Assembly (NCBI GenBank): GCA_035935655.1
Contig: DASYWW010000024.1
Coordinates: 1 to 64,000, forward strand
Length of the DNA: 64,000 nt
Reading direction: 5' to 3'
Source of the DNA: Candidatus Bathyarchaeia archaeon
GTDB taxonomy: Archaea; Thermoproteota; Bathyarchaeia; 40CM-2-53-6
Shown: one piece after another, positions 27,514 through 35,745 of the stretch
Layout: each line of letters opens with the position of its first letter
Numbering within the stretch: the first letter of the stretch is position 1
Program-made: the position numbers and the translations under genes
The notes under the pieces: model-generated
The model's input: the letters and a program-made list of their open reading frames with translations, nothing else
Database searches by the model: none
What the model was told of the DNA's origin: nothing

Positions 27514-27630
27514 GGGCCCGTAGCTCAGCTAGGTTTTCTTCAGGTTGAAGAACTGAAAGAGCGGCAGGCTCATAGCCCTGAAGTTCGGGAAACCTGACGG
27601 TCCCCGGTTCGAATCCGGGCGGGCCCACCA
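27514..27630 (+). tRNA. tRNA with CAT anticodon (Ile2 or elongator Met) with introns
   Basis: Acceptor GGGCCCG (27514-27520) pairs with CGGGCCC (27620-27626), followed by A and an encoded CCA. The T-arm is CCCGG-TTCGAAT-CCGGG. The D-loop holds an extra 23 nt (about 27535-27557) containing the hairpin TTCTTC/GAAGAA; removing it leaves GCTCAGCTAGGTAGAGC. A second insertion of about 17 nt follows the anticodon loop CTCATA. The GGGCCCG acceptor is typical of archaeal tRNA-Ile, so Ile2 (modified CAT) is favoured over Met. Its 3' end serves as the integration site. Confidence 0.85.
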
Positions 27631-27631
27631 C
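27611..27631 (+). repeat. attL (3' end of the CAT tRNA)
   Basis: The 21-bp core GAATCCGGGCGGGCCCACCAC covers the T-arm 3' strand, acceptor and CCA. It is repeated exactly at 60171-60191, and in shorter or near-identical form at 62354-62370 and 63290-63309. This is the classical signature of tyrosine-recombinase integration into a tRNA 3' end. Confidence 0.9.
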
Positions 27632-27655
27632 TTCCTGGAGGCGAGTCTGGGGGAT

Positions 27656-29143
27656 TCAAGAATTTGAGAGCTCCTTGAGTTTCGCCAGAATGTACTCAGC
27701 GTACAGCTTTTCTTCGCTAGGCTCAGAGATGGCTACGATCCGGTGTGGTTCTGAAAACGCTGCCTTGACTTTGCTAGTGTCGAATCCGAGGGATTGAGCA
27801 AAGTTTTCCAAGATTTCGAGTCTGGTTTGGGGGGTCTTTGGTCGTAAACTGAATCCTGCTTTTGCGTATTCGTTCCTCATGTATTCGACGCCTTTGCTTT
27901 GCACTTGATGATACGTGTCGGTAACGTGGCCCATCGTATATTGAATTAGCGACATAGGCATTCTAGCGTACTCCATGTTCACTGCATAGACCTTTCTCAG
28001 AGTGTGTGGTCTCAAGGTGTAGTGAAGATGCCCAGGTTTTATGGGCCTCAGAAGACCAGCTCTTGCAATTGCAGAATGAACTAGTTTGTAGAGCTGCTTT
28101 TCGCCGATGGGCTGTGGTTTCATTCTGTTGAGACCTCGGACACGATCGTTCAGCTCGTCCCGGATCAGTGGCGAATCGTCGTCGATTTGTTCGGGTCCCA
28201 TATGCGGGTGCAACAAGCCGCCCTTCTTTCTAGCTTCGATGTATTGCCGGCAGTAGTACTCCGCTTCGTGTGAAAAGAACGCGTCGTATGGGGCGTACTT
28301 TCCTTTGGTTATGTCCTCGTTCACATGTACATGGATTATCGGATTCTTGGCTTCGTAGTCACGCTTGATATGACCGTACTTGAGCCGCACAAGTGTGCCT
28401 TCCCTCATTCCACTCAAGCACAGGACGCTAATGACGAATTTCTCTCGCAGCGTCGCATAGTCCAACATGCGAAGAATGTCTTCCACTGATGGTGAGGCAT
28501 CTTCGTAGATTGGGTTTGGCTTCCTCAGGGGGATGCGTGGTAGCTCGACTGCGTTTACGTTGTAGAACATTCTGATTTGTTTTTGGTAGCCGCTGATTCG
28601 TCCGGGGGCTCTTCCTTGTTCTTGCATTTCCTCGAGGCATGTTGCGAGGAACTTTCTGTGCTTTTCGATTCTCAGAGGGTTCGGCAGTCCCGTGGGCTTC
28701 ACGTCTGCAATTAGTTGGTCGGGCGTAGCGCCGACTCGAGTTGAGTACATGAGAACGGTGTTGACGGTGTGGTAGAGCGTCTGTTGGCTACCCGATCTAA
28801 CTCGAAGGAGGTGTCGCGCCATCTGAATTAAGGACTCGTTCTCAAGCACAAAAGGAAGAAGCTTTGGCCCTGTCGATAGAAACGTGTCGAGGACATATTG
28901 CACCAAGTCTGTCTGCTTCAGATTCAGCACCTTGGTTGTCTCGACAGTAATCGGCGTCTTCAGTCTGTAATTCTTGGGGCTACGTTCAAGTCGAATCGAC
29001 TCACCAACAAACGTTCCGTAGGACGTCAGGAAAGAAAGCTCGTCTAAGCGCAGTTCTCTCGGTCTGAGTAGGAGCTCTGTCGTCACTTGGTTTCCCAGCA
29101 GTATTTGTGTTGGCACGTATTTTCCAAATGTGTCGTTACACAA
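27656..29143 (-). CDS. int: Tyrosine recombinase / integrase
   Basis: A 495-residue integrase. All catalytic residues can be placed: Arg in LSGMREGTLVRLKYGHI (near 243), Lys in DITKGKYAPYDAFF (near 276), His-Arg in LRPHTLRKVYA (near 371), His in TMGHVTDTYHQ and the nucleophile Tyr in GVEYMRNEYAKAG. The gene is whole, unlike SSV-type integrases split by their own att site. The start is TTG, right beside a 14-bp inverted repeat. Its stop TGA lies 25 bp from attL; in the excised circle the next gene would be polB. Confidence 0.95.
   Translation of the reverse strand: MCNDTFGKYVPTQILLGNQVTTELLLRPRELRLDELSFLTSYGTFVGESIRLERSPKNYRLKTPITVETTKVLNLKQTDLVQYVLDTFLSTGPKLLPFVLENESLIQMARHLLRVRSGSQQTLYHTVNTVLMYSTRVGATPDQLIADVKPTGLPNPLRIEKHRKFLATCLEEMQEQGRAPGRISGYQKQIRMFYNVNAVELPRIPLRKPNPIYEDASPSVEDILRMLDYATLREKFVISVLCLSGMREGTLVRLKYGHIKRDYEAKNPIIHVHVNEDITKGKYAPYDAFFSHEAEYYCRQYIEARKKGGLLHPHMGPEQIDDDSPLIRDELNDRVRGLNRMKPQPIGEKQLYKLVHSAIARAGLLRPIKPGHLHYTLRPHTLRKVYAVNMEYARMPMSLIQYTMGHVTDTYHQVQSKGVEYMRNEYAKAGFSLRPKTPQTRLEILENFAQSLGFDTSKVKAAFSEPHRIVAISEPSEEKLYAEYILAKLKELSNS
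29129..29142. promoter_or_regulatory. Inverted repeat, probable operator
   Basis: TGTGTCGTTACACA has perfect 5-bp arms around CGTT. It abuts the integrase start codon (29143, minus strand) and lies 7 bp before the TATA box of the divergent RHH gene. A repressor bound here could control both int and its own gene. The function is inferred from position. Confidence 0.5.
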
Positions 29144-29148
29144 TCACG

Positions 29149-29156
29149 CATATAAG
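29149..29156 (+). promoter_or_regulatory. TATA box of the RHH regulator gene
   Basis: CATATAAG is centred about 27 bases before the ATG at 29180, predicting a leaderless transcript that starts at or next to the start codon. Confidence 0.6.
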
Positions 29157-29179
29157 GATAGTCTTGACCAACCAAATGC

Positions 29180-29335
29180 ATGGGCAGGCTAGATGTACTC
29201 ATCGCCGACGAGCTGGAGCGCGAATTTAGAATCCGAGTTGCCGAAAGGCTAGGCGGCACCCGAGGCGCTATCTCGAAGGCCGTCGCCGAAGCAATCAAAC
29301 TCTGGATGCGAGACGAGCCCAAAAGAAAGAAATGA
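29180..29335 (+). CDS. Ribbon-helix-helix regulator (51 aa)
   Basis: A short frame: MGRLDVLIADELEREFRIRV, then AERLGGTRGAISKAVAEAIK, then LWMRDEPKRKK. The strand-helix-helix order, the G-x-x-GAISKAV turn and the charged helix are typical of the CopG-like proteins common in archaeal plasmids and viruses. It is divergent from int with a shared operator-like inverted repeat, so it is a likely regulator of integration/excision. Confidence 0.85.
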   Translation: MGRLDVLIADELEREFRIRVAERLGGTRGAISKAVAEAIKLWMRDEPKRKK

Positions 29336-29338
29336 CGC

Positions 29339-29653
29339 TTATCCAAGACATTCCAACTCCAAGATTGCTGATCTGACGATGGTCATCCCATAAGGCGTGA
29401 ATCTCGATTTGACGGGAAATGTCTCCCGATCCGCAAATCGTTCCCAATCCAGCCTAACGGCATCCTTTGATGCGAAAGATAACCAACCAACAGTCTCGAG
29501 AATGGGGGGAGTGTTGAACCTTGAAGGGTCATCATCGCAATAGACTTGGTGATCGGCATACCTTATCCGGACCAAGCTCCCTAGCTTCAGACTCCCGTGT
29601 CTGACTGTGACCGGGCATCTCGAAGGCGGCGAACACGGGACTTCCTCGGTCAT
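29339..29653 (-). CDS. Hypothetical 104-aa protein
   Basis: A strand-rich soluble protein (GSLVRIRYADHQVYCDDDPSRF). Its C-terminus (SRFTPYGMTIVRSAILELE) could be a short wing or helix. No family was recognised. Its start overlaps the 3' end of the MCM-like gene by 4 bp, so translation is probably coupled. Confidence 0.65.
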   Translation of the reverse strand: MTEEVPCSPPSRCPVTVRHGSLKLGSLVRIRYADHQVYCDDDPSRFNTPPILETVGWLSFASKDAVRLDWERFADRETFPVKSRFTPYGMTIVRSAILELECLG

Positions 29654-32223
29654 TTCCTGCCCTCGTCTGTTGGTTGTTTTTCATGGCATTCTTGACAGCG
29701 TAGGAACGCGTCGCATCCAGCCCTCACCGGGCCAAGCTTTCCGCATACGGAGCAGTTCTCTGTGGCGACAAACGGAGGCCATAGACCGGGCTCTGGGACG
29801 GTTGCCGATTGCGCGGTTTTCGAGTCTAGGTTCAGAGAGCGGTTTGGATCTCCCTGTAGGATCTCTGGGCTCAGGTTCGGCTGATGCGGCGCTTGTTCAA
29901 CAACTTTCTCCTTCGCTACCGTGTGGTCAGCAGTTTCAGGTGGAGGAGGGTGGGGTGGATGTCTGGTATCGATGCTATGGATTCGGCCGGGCGACGGCTC
30001 GTAGATCAGCCCGTATTTTTTCAGCCGATCAAGTTTTTCCTCTCGATCTGCCAAAGTCCACTTACTCAACTGTGCATCTTCCGAGGCAAGGATCTTCTCA
30101 CGGTCCGCAAAGCCGTCCTCGGACTCGAGCTCCTCGATCTTGCGTAGAGTAAGCTTGTCAAGGTGATTTTCGGCAGGGTTACCACGAGCTAGTTGGGCCT
30201 GGATGGCCAATGGCCCTCCGCTGCTTGCCTGTGACTCGTCCTTCGTCCTCTTGTGGAACGTGTTGCCCTTTGGAGAGAGGCGCACCCCCGGCCTGCGGGG
30301 CTGGGCTTCTATTAGCCCCAAGGCTTTGAGTCGATTGGTCTTGTCAATCGTGTTTCGTTTGCTTCTCTCGAGCAGTTTTGATGCAAGTACTCCTGTTGTG
30401 ATGCCCGGATGGTCACGAATTTCCTCGTACGCTCTCCGAAGCGATAGATCAGCGGCGAACTCTTCCTTGATGGACTGCACTTCTTCATCCGAAAGCTCCG
30501 CGACTTTCTCCAGCCGCCTGACGAGGGCAGGATATTCCCAGCGCTCAAGATTTTCCTCGATGAACGCTAGGGCCTCCTTGACGTGCTGTTCCGTGACGTG
30601 AACTTTCCCGTCGTCTGCAACGTTATGTCTGAGGACGGCGAAAGCAGCGGAAATCCGCTCTATGGTTTCCATGAATCCGTTGTGGACCAGAGGGATTCTG
30701 GGAGTCGAAACCTCCATCAAGCGGGGAAACTCGCCCCGAGTCGCCGCAGTGGTGTTGGGGTCGAGGATCACGTCGTCGGGCTTCAGGTTAAGCGTCCAGT
30801 ACACGTGCTTTTGAAGGACATCAACAGGAATAGCGGGAGGACTGACGGTGGCATTAGCGATGAGGTCTGCCGGTACATCTTCGGTAACAAATGGAATGAT
30901 GAGATCAAACCTTGTCAGTTCGACTTGAGGGTCGGTCATGCTTGCGATGTCAAGCAGGGCCTCAGCTCGATCCGTGTACCCATCTCGCATAGCTTTACGG
31001 GGATTGGCGGCGGCTAGGATACGGTCACGGGCCCAAGCCTCCCCACCCACCTTCTTTGTGACAACCACCTTCCAGCTTCTCAACACCTCCCTCAGCTGAG
31101 GCAGCTCCTCAGGCGGGAAGCCTTGCATCCCGTCTAAGTAGGCAATCGTCCCATCCGCTAGCACCAAGGTTCCCCACCGAATCAGATCGTGTTCAGGATC
31201 GACTGAGTACGAAATTCCTGCTCTGCTAGCAGATTCTCCAACTGCCTTCTCGCCGATCTTGAGTTTGTCGTGGCACCACTCCATGATGGCGCTCTTGCCG
31301 TTCGTGCTGTCCCCAACGTATAGAGTGATTATTCCGCCTCGGATTATGCGTCCATCAACTCTAAGCCACAATGGGCTGTGAAGAGTGAGCGCAGCTGCAA
31401 GTTTGGCATCTCCGCGACCAACAATGTAGGGGGCAATAGTTCTGTCGAGATCCTCGCGAAGATTGGGATTGTTCTGAAAATATCTCCTGAAGTTCGCTTT
31501 GTCGACTTCCGATGGCTTGTAACTCTCAAAACTAAGCTCGATTGGTTGCACTTTGTAGACGAATAGGGTCAGATTTCTTTTCTCGTCATCCGTCACAATG
31601 CCTGTCAGTTCCACCCTTCGTGAGGAGGGCAAGTCTCCACAGTTGATGAATCGTACGAGGACTGGCCGGAAGGCCTCTTCTTTGTAGAGCACTTCCCCCG
31701 GTAACTGTCTAATCGAAACTTCAACGTAATTGATACGTGGAGAGTCTTTCACCGGCTGGAGAGTCTTGGACCGCTTTTGGAAGAGCGCATGGCGGAGTGT
31801 CTGATAGTTCGCCTTCTCAGAGATATCTACCCATTCTGCTTTGCTGGTCTCGTCCTCGCTGTTCTCCGTCCGTACCTCGTACTGTTTAGGTATGTTCTTG
31901 GCGTCACCCTGCCCTGCGATCTGGACCCGGACGCGGACCTCTAGGCCATAATTTTCCGCTTTGAGTGCAAGCGGTAGGGTAAGGAGTGGAGGCGACAGAA
32001 GAAATACGAAGACGGATTTCTTGAACAAATTGGCCAATGAAGCCTTTCGGGCAGCATCTCCCTGGCCAGCCTCGCCAACCTCAGGGTTTGTAGTTGCGAG
32101 AAGTTCTACGTCTTCATGGGTAAGCTGCACGATCAAGTCTTGAGACACCCACTCGGGGAGCTTTGTTTCTCGTCTCTCGGTCAGGGAGTAGAACCGAGAA
32201 CGTCGGCTTGTCACAGGCTGCAC
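29650..32223 (-). CDS. MCM-like replicative helicase, divergent
   Basis: 857 residues. The AAA core is MCM-like: DRTIAPYIVGRGDAKLAAAL, Walker A GDSTNGKSAIMEW near residue 307, and Walker B region TLVLADGTIAYLDGMQGF. An ELTRFDLIIPF segment (arginine-finger region) follows near residue 440. The Walker B acidic pair reads DG instead of DE. A helical winged-type region is near residues 580-650. A C-terminal zinc finger (CSVCGKLG ... CQECHEKQP) replaces the usual end. The N-terminal 270 residues are not recognisably the MCM N-domain. It likely opens the origin of this element. Confidence 0.82.
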   Translation of the reverse strand: MQPVTSRRSRFYSLTERRETKLPEWVSQDLIVQLTHEDVELLATTNPEVGEAGQGDAARKASLANLFKKSVFVFLLSPPLLTLPLALKAENYGLEVRVRVQIAGQGDAKNIPKQYEVRTENSEDETSKAEWVDISEKANYQTLRHALFQKRSKTLQPVKDSPRINYVEVSIRQLPGEVLYKEEAFRPVLVRFINCGDLPSSRRVELTGIVTDDEKRNLTLFVYKVQPIELSFESYKPSEVDKANFRRYFQNNPNLREDLDRTIAPYIVGRGDAKLAAALTLHSPLWLRVDGRIIRGGIITLYVGDSTNGKSAIMEWCHDKLKIGEKAVGESASRAGISYSVDPEHDLIRWGTLVLADGTIAYLDGMQGFPPEELPQLREVLRSWKVVVTKKVGGEAWARDRILAAANPRKAMRDGYTDRAEALLDIASMTDPQVELTRFDLIIPFVTEDVPADLIANATVSPPAIPVDVLQKHVYWTLNLKPDDVILDPNTTAATRGEFPRLMEVSTPRIPLVHNGFMETIERISAAFAVLRHNVADDGKVHVTEQHVKEALAFIEENLERWEYPALVRRLEKVAELSDEEVQSIKEEFAADLSLRRAYEEIRDHPGITTGVLASKLLERSKRNTIDKTNRLKALGLIEAQPRRPGVRLSPKGNTFHKRTKDESQASSGGPLAIQAQLARGNPAENHLDKLTLRKIEELESEDGFADREKILASEDAQLSKWTLADREEKLDRLKKYGLIYEPSPGRIHSIDTRHPPHPPPPETADHTVAKEKVVEQAPHQPNLSPEILQGDPNRSLNLDSKTAQSATVPEPGLWPPFVATENCSVCGKLGPVRAGCDAFLRCQECHEKQPTDEGRK

Positions 32224-32334
32224 GAACTGAACCTCCGCCCCGGAATAATTTGGGACGAGTAGATTCGACTCTGACGGTCTAACTCCTAAGAGGTGTTCAG
32301 GGAGAGCGAGATCCGAAGGGCTAGGCTCGACCAG

Positions 32335-33243
32335 CTAGCAAACCTCCCCTTCATTGGACTCATTGGCGCGGAGGCGCTTTCGTCGATCGCTAATGTTATC
32401 TTTAGCAAAAACAGGCCATGATCCCCAATTTGGGGGAGGGAGTTCCCTACCGGCAACGCTACGAGGACCTTCTCGAGACCCTGGTAAGCTCCCACGGTCA
32501 AAGCCATTGGGAGTGGCCGGGCTCCCTCTCTCCCTCTTCATCTTGGCTCTCTCCAAACAGGCAGGAAATGAGACGATGCGGCTGGTCCCCTGATGAGGTG
32601 GCGAATCAGATTCCGAACCATCGATTCCTCTAGGGGGTAAACCAGAACCTCGGCAGCTCTTGCAACGCTTGACGGAAGCGGCTTCCCACGACCCGGGAAC
32701 GATCAAGAATTCGCTCTTGCACTGCTTACAGCGTCGCAGCCAATCGTCGAACTGATCGGGTGGTATTCCGAACGATCGACCATAGATCTCCAAGAACCTA
32801 CGCGTGCTAGGGGGCTCTGAGCGCAGGGTCTCGAAAACTGTTAGTGAGTTGCCTCGAGCGCTCGCAAAGTCAAGTTCTCTCAGGTCTTTGTCCCTGACAG
32901 CCATTCTCGGGAGAGAGTCAACACCGGATACTTTGCAGAGCTCCCCAAGAGTCTTGGCAGGCGGCAGTTGTTCGGCAATGGTTGAGCTCACCCCTACTTT
33001 CCCCATCGTTTCTTCCCCAGACCGAGTCACTCGTGGCCAATGGGAACCGTGTTTACGGGTTCGACTCTGACCCTTTTCGAATGCAAAACCACGTTTTTCT
33101 AGCTCTCTACGAATCGCATCTCTGACAAGCTCGGACCGAGTAACATGGCTGTCTGCAAATACTGCCTGATCAAGCAGATCTGCGAGCGGCTTGGGGATCT
33201 TCACGCCGACAAAGACTAGTTCTCTTTCGTGTTCTATGTTCAA
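32335..33243 (-). CDS. RHH + zinc-ribbon protein of the element
   Basis: A 302-residue protein. The N-terminus has a strand (ELVFVGVKIPKPLADLLDQAV) and helices (HVTRSELVRDAIRRELEKRG) of the RHH type. A zinc ribbon lies near residue 170 (CKQCKSEF ... CKSCRGSG). The C-terminal third is low-complexity and basic. It is probably a DNA-binding protein of element regulation or replication, upstream of the MCM-like gene on the same strand and possibly in its operon. Confidence 0.7.
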   Translation of the reverse strand: MNIEHERELVFVGVKIPKPLADLLDQAVFADSHVTRSELVRDAIRRELEKRGFAFEKGQSRTRKHGSHWPRVTRSGEETMGKVGVSSTIAEQLPPAKTLGELCKVSGVDSLPRMAVRDKDLRELDFASARGNSLTVFETLRSEPPSTRRFLEIYGRSFGIPPDQFDDWLRRCKQCKSEFLIVPGSWEAASVKRCKSCRGSGLPPRGIDGSESDSPPHQGTSRIVSFPACLERAKMKRERGSPATPNGFDRGSLPGSREGPRSVAGRELPPPNWGSWPVFAKDNISDRRKRLRANESNEGEVC

Positions 33244-33286
33244 GTTTATCGCTGGTTAAACCTAAGTACAACAATACGGTTAGCAG

Positions 33287-33311
33287 TTGCTTCAAACCGG
33301 GTTTGAAGCAA
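33287..33311. promoter_or_regulatory. 25-bp palindrome overlapping a start codon
   Basis: The arms TTGCTTCAAACC and GGTTTGAAGCAA are perfect inverted copies around a single G. The site lies between the divergent RHH/zinc gene (start 33243) and the gene at 33303, whose TTG start is inside the right arm. It suits an operator or a replication-initiator site. Confidence 0.65.
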
Positions 33312-34034
33312 ATACCGGGGCCAGGCGACCCGTTAGTAAGAGCTCTCTCGTACCTTCTAGTCTCTACATACTTTGACAGTTCAGTCTCTGGTTACGCGCT
33401 TGGACGCGTGACGCGAACCCACAAGATCGCCTTTCCTCTGGATCCAAACTGGGCCGAGAAGGTATCGCAACGGAGTCCCCGAACAAGCGGTAGCCATGGA
33501 GCGTATTACATGAAGGAACTTGTCAGACTCGGTTACGCAGCTAAGAAGATGGATCTCAACGGGCATTGGGATGGAAAGTATGTGGCCTCCGTAGCAGGAG
33601 CACGCTTCATGTCACTCATCTTCGCGAGTAGCGCCCCTCACCCCTACAAAGAAGAACCTCCTCCAGGGCCATTCGACTATGTCGAACTTCGCCTTCTAGA
33701 TGAGTTCTTGCGAGATTTCCTGAGAAAGACCGAACAGGGCCTTTTGCTCCGCCGTAATCTGGGCGAACTACAAATCGAGGAACCGGGCGATGCGTGGCTC
33801 GAACGAGTCTTAGAAAGACGAGAGATTCTTGACGACAAACTGTTCTTCTTCCATCGTCGAATGCGAGAACATGAACGAGAAATGGCGGCGGAGAAATGGA
33901 TTTCGCGACCAGATTCGGCAAGAAAGGAAAGGCGCCTAATTGACGCGTTCGGTCAGTTCATGAATGACCAGCAGACGAAGTGGATACTTAGAGAATCAGA
34001 GGCGCTGGATGCCAGAGCTGAAATGGGCTCTTAA
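33303..34034 (+). CDS. Unknown 243-aa element protein
   Basis: A soluble, helix-rich, Arg/Glu-rich protein. The region near residues 40-110 (SGSHGAYYMKELVRLGYAAKKMDLNGH) might be a winged-helix segment. No family was recognised. The TTG start lies in the 25-bp palindrome; the next in-frame ATG would remove over 60 residues. It is the only gene between the replication module and the R-M genes, and on the opposite strand. Confidence 0.6.
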   Translation: MKQIPGPGDPLVRALSYLLVSTYFDSSVSGYALGRVTRTHKIAFPLDPNWAEKVSQRSPRTSGSHGAYYMKELVRLGYAAKKMDLNGHWDGKYVASVAGARFMSLIFASSAPHPYKEEPPPGPFDYVELRLLDEFLRDFLRKTEQGLLLRRNLGELQIEEPGDAWLERVLERREILDDKLFFFHRRMREHEREMAAEKWISRPDSARKERRLIDAFGQFMNDQQTKWILRESEALDARAEMGS

Positions 34035-34108
34035 CGTCAGGAACACTTCGACGCCACCGTTTCGAATTTCAACGACGATGCGCATCCCCAGAAGGCGATA
34101 ATGTTTTT

Positions 34109-34135
34109 CTGGTGAAGTGGTGAAATGTGGTGAAG
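34109..34135 (-). repeat. TTCACCA-type repeat, copy 1
   Basis: Read on the minus strand: CTTCACCACATTTCACCA then CTTCACCAG. It is nearly identical to 44470-44493 and 54511-54537 (plus strand). It lies in the 190-bp space between the convergent gene at 34034 and hsdS. No gene is seen in that space. Confidence 0.6.
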
Positions 34136-34224
34136 CTGCAAGTTAAGCTGCGAATTTAGCCAAATAGAGCGACAGTCGCTAAAACGCTAGCTACGCAAGG
34201 CGTTATGACTGATTCTTACAGAGC

Positions 34225-35745
34225 TTACTGACTCCCGGAGACTCGGTGATTTTTCTTTCTTACCGCTACGAAGCGGTTCGCTTTAATCCTCCCCAAGAGA
34301 ACGGATGCTGGCTCATCTTTCGGATCTTGAACAAGCAGTTTGCCGCGGAATGCATTGGATAACATGGATCGTTCAAACATGGCGGCGCGATTATGCCCAG
34401 TCGAAACTGCGCGTCTTGCCTCTTCAAGAGTGCTAAATTGCTCCCCGATCTTTGTGAGAATTCGGTTCATTTCTTCGAAAGGAGGAAGGGGAACGGGAAT
34501 GGAACGCAGCATCTCAAGATTGATGTTGTATTGGCCGGCGGTGCTCCTCGTTTTGCTCTCTATCGTCTTGCGACCGATGAATGAAGCCAGAACCAGGTTT
34601 AGGTATGCTGGGAGTACTTCAGAAATCGCTGGTCGAAGTCTAATGAGGTATGACGCGAAGAGAAATGTATCATCGAGTCTGTCCACCACTGCTGACTTTC
34701 CTACGAGGTCCAAGCTGCCGTTGGTCCTGCAAACCAACAAGTCGCCTCGCTCTAGTCGAAGACGCCCGATTTCATCACCATCGAATTTTGAATATTTCAG
34801 ATCTCGAAAATCTAGGATGCCCTTGACTATGTTTGGAATCCTGAGGACTGGCGTCCCTCCCGAATCATTGTTACATTTCCTAGAAGTTCCATATCCCGCA
34901 TCGTAAATTAGGGCACCAATGTTTGTCCAAGCCCACCCTCCCGGCAAGGTGGGAAGGGCTTCCGTTTCAGTGGTTTCCGGTCGCTTGTTTTCGTGTCTTC
35001 TGAGTTCTTTCTCTTCTGCTCGAACGGAGCTATTCCATCTCTTCCGTTGCTCCTCTCCGATTCTCTTCAGAAAAAAAGACGCAGGTTCATCGACCGGGTT
35101 CCGTTCTGTCAACTTTCCGGTTATGGCTCCGGCCAAGAAAGTTTGACGCAATCTGGCGAGGAGCTGCGGAACTTTCTCAAGTGATGTCTTGGCGATGAGA
35201 TTTATTCTCCTCAGCTCTCTAAGATGCGAAACGATTCTCATTTGTTCATGCAAAGGAGCGATAGGAATGGGTGCTGAAAGTAGGGTCTTCCTTTCTACTG
35301 TTGCCTGGTTGACCCATTGCTTGCAACGGCTTTCGAAATATCCTTCTCGCCAGATTGTTGCTAGCCAACACCAAATCCACTCCGGAGGAACACTACTTTC
35401 CGGAATTCTCAGTCGAGTAAGGTGATTGCTGAACGCGTATGGTCCATCTGTCCTGTCAAACATCGCCGTTTTGCCGACAAGTTTCTGGCTGTTTGTGTGA
35501 CAAAACAAGACGTCCCCGGGCTTCAGAATATAAGCCGCTTTAGCCAGCTCTCTTGGAACCGTTCGAACAGAGGAAAGGTCCAATGTGCACTCGGAACTAA
35601 TGTTGTTCATTCTTAGATGCTTAATTCCACCAGGCACATTCTTCTTTCCTGATGCAAATCCAGGCTGAGCGTCAACTATTGAATCTTGAACAGTGGCCCA
35701 GACCCAACTCTCGGGAATGGGAAACAGTGGTTCACTCACGTTCAC
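34225..35745 (-). CDS. hsdS: Type I restriction enzyme specificity subunit HsdS
   Basis: A 506-residue protein with two target-recognition domains, each starting with the family pattern (ESWVWATVQDSIVD near residue 12 and GGWAWTNIGALIYDAGYG near residue 270). Each is followed by conserved helices (RIVSHLRELRRINLIAKTSLEKV; RILTKIGEQFSTLEEARRAV). It sets the DNA target for the HsdR/HsdM complex. Its start overlaps the hsdM end by 14 bp. The length is slightly above the usual 400-460. Confidence 0.95.
   Translation of the reverse strand: MNVSEPLFPIPESWVWATVQDSIVDAQPGFASGKKNVPGGIKHLRMNNISSECTLDLSSVRTVPRELAKAAYILKPGDVLFCHTNSQKLVGKTAMFDRTDGPYAFSNHLTRLRIPESSVPPEWIWCWLATIWREGYFESRCKQWVNQATVERKTLLSAPIPIAPLHEQMRIVSHLRELRRINLIAKTSLEKVPQLLARLRQTFLAGAITGKLTERNPVDEPASFFLKRIGEEQRKRWNSSVRAEEKELRRHENKRPETTETEALPTLPGGWAWTNIGALIYDAGYGTSRKCNNDSGGTPVLRIPNIVKGILDFRDLKYSKFDGDEIGRLRLERGDLLVCRTNGSLDLVGKSAVVDRLDDTFLFASYLIRLRPAISEVLPAYLNLVLASFIGRKTIESKTRSTAGQYNINLEMLRSIPVPLPPFEEMNRILTKIGEQFSTLEEARRAVSTGHNRAAMFERSMLSNAFRGKLLVQDPKDEPASVLLGRIKANRFVAVRKKNHRVSGSQ

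Noticed and set aside
27656-29143. SSV-type integration in which the integrase is split
   Set aside because: The integrase is complete with all catalytic residues and the att core lies 25 bp outside its stop codon.
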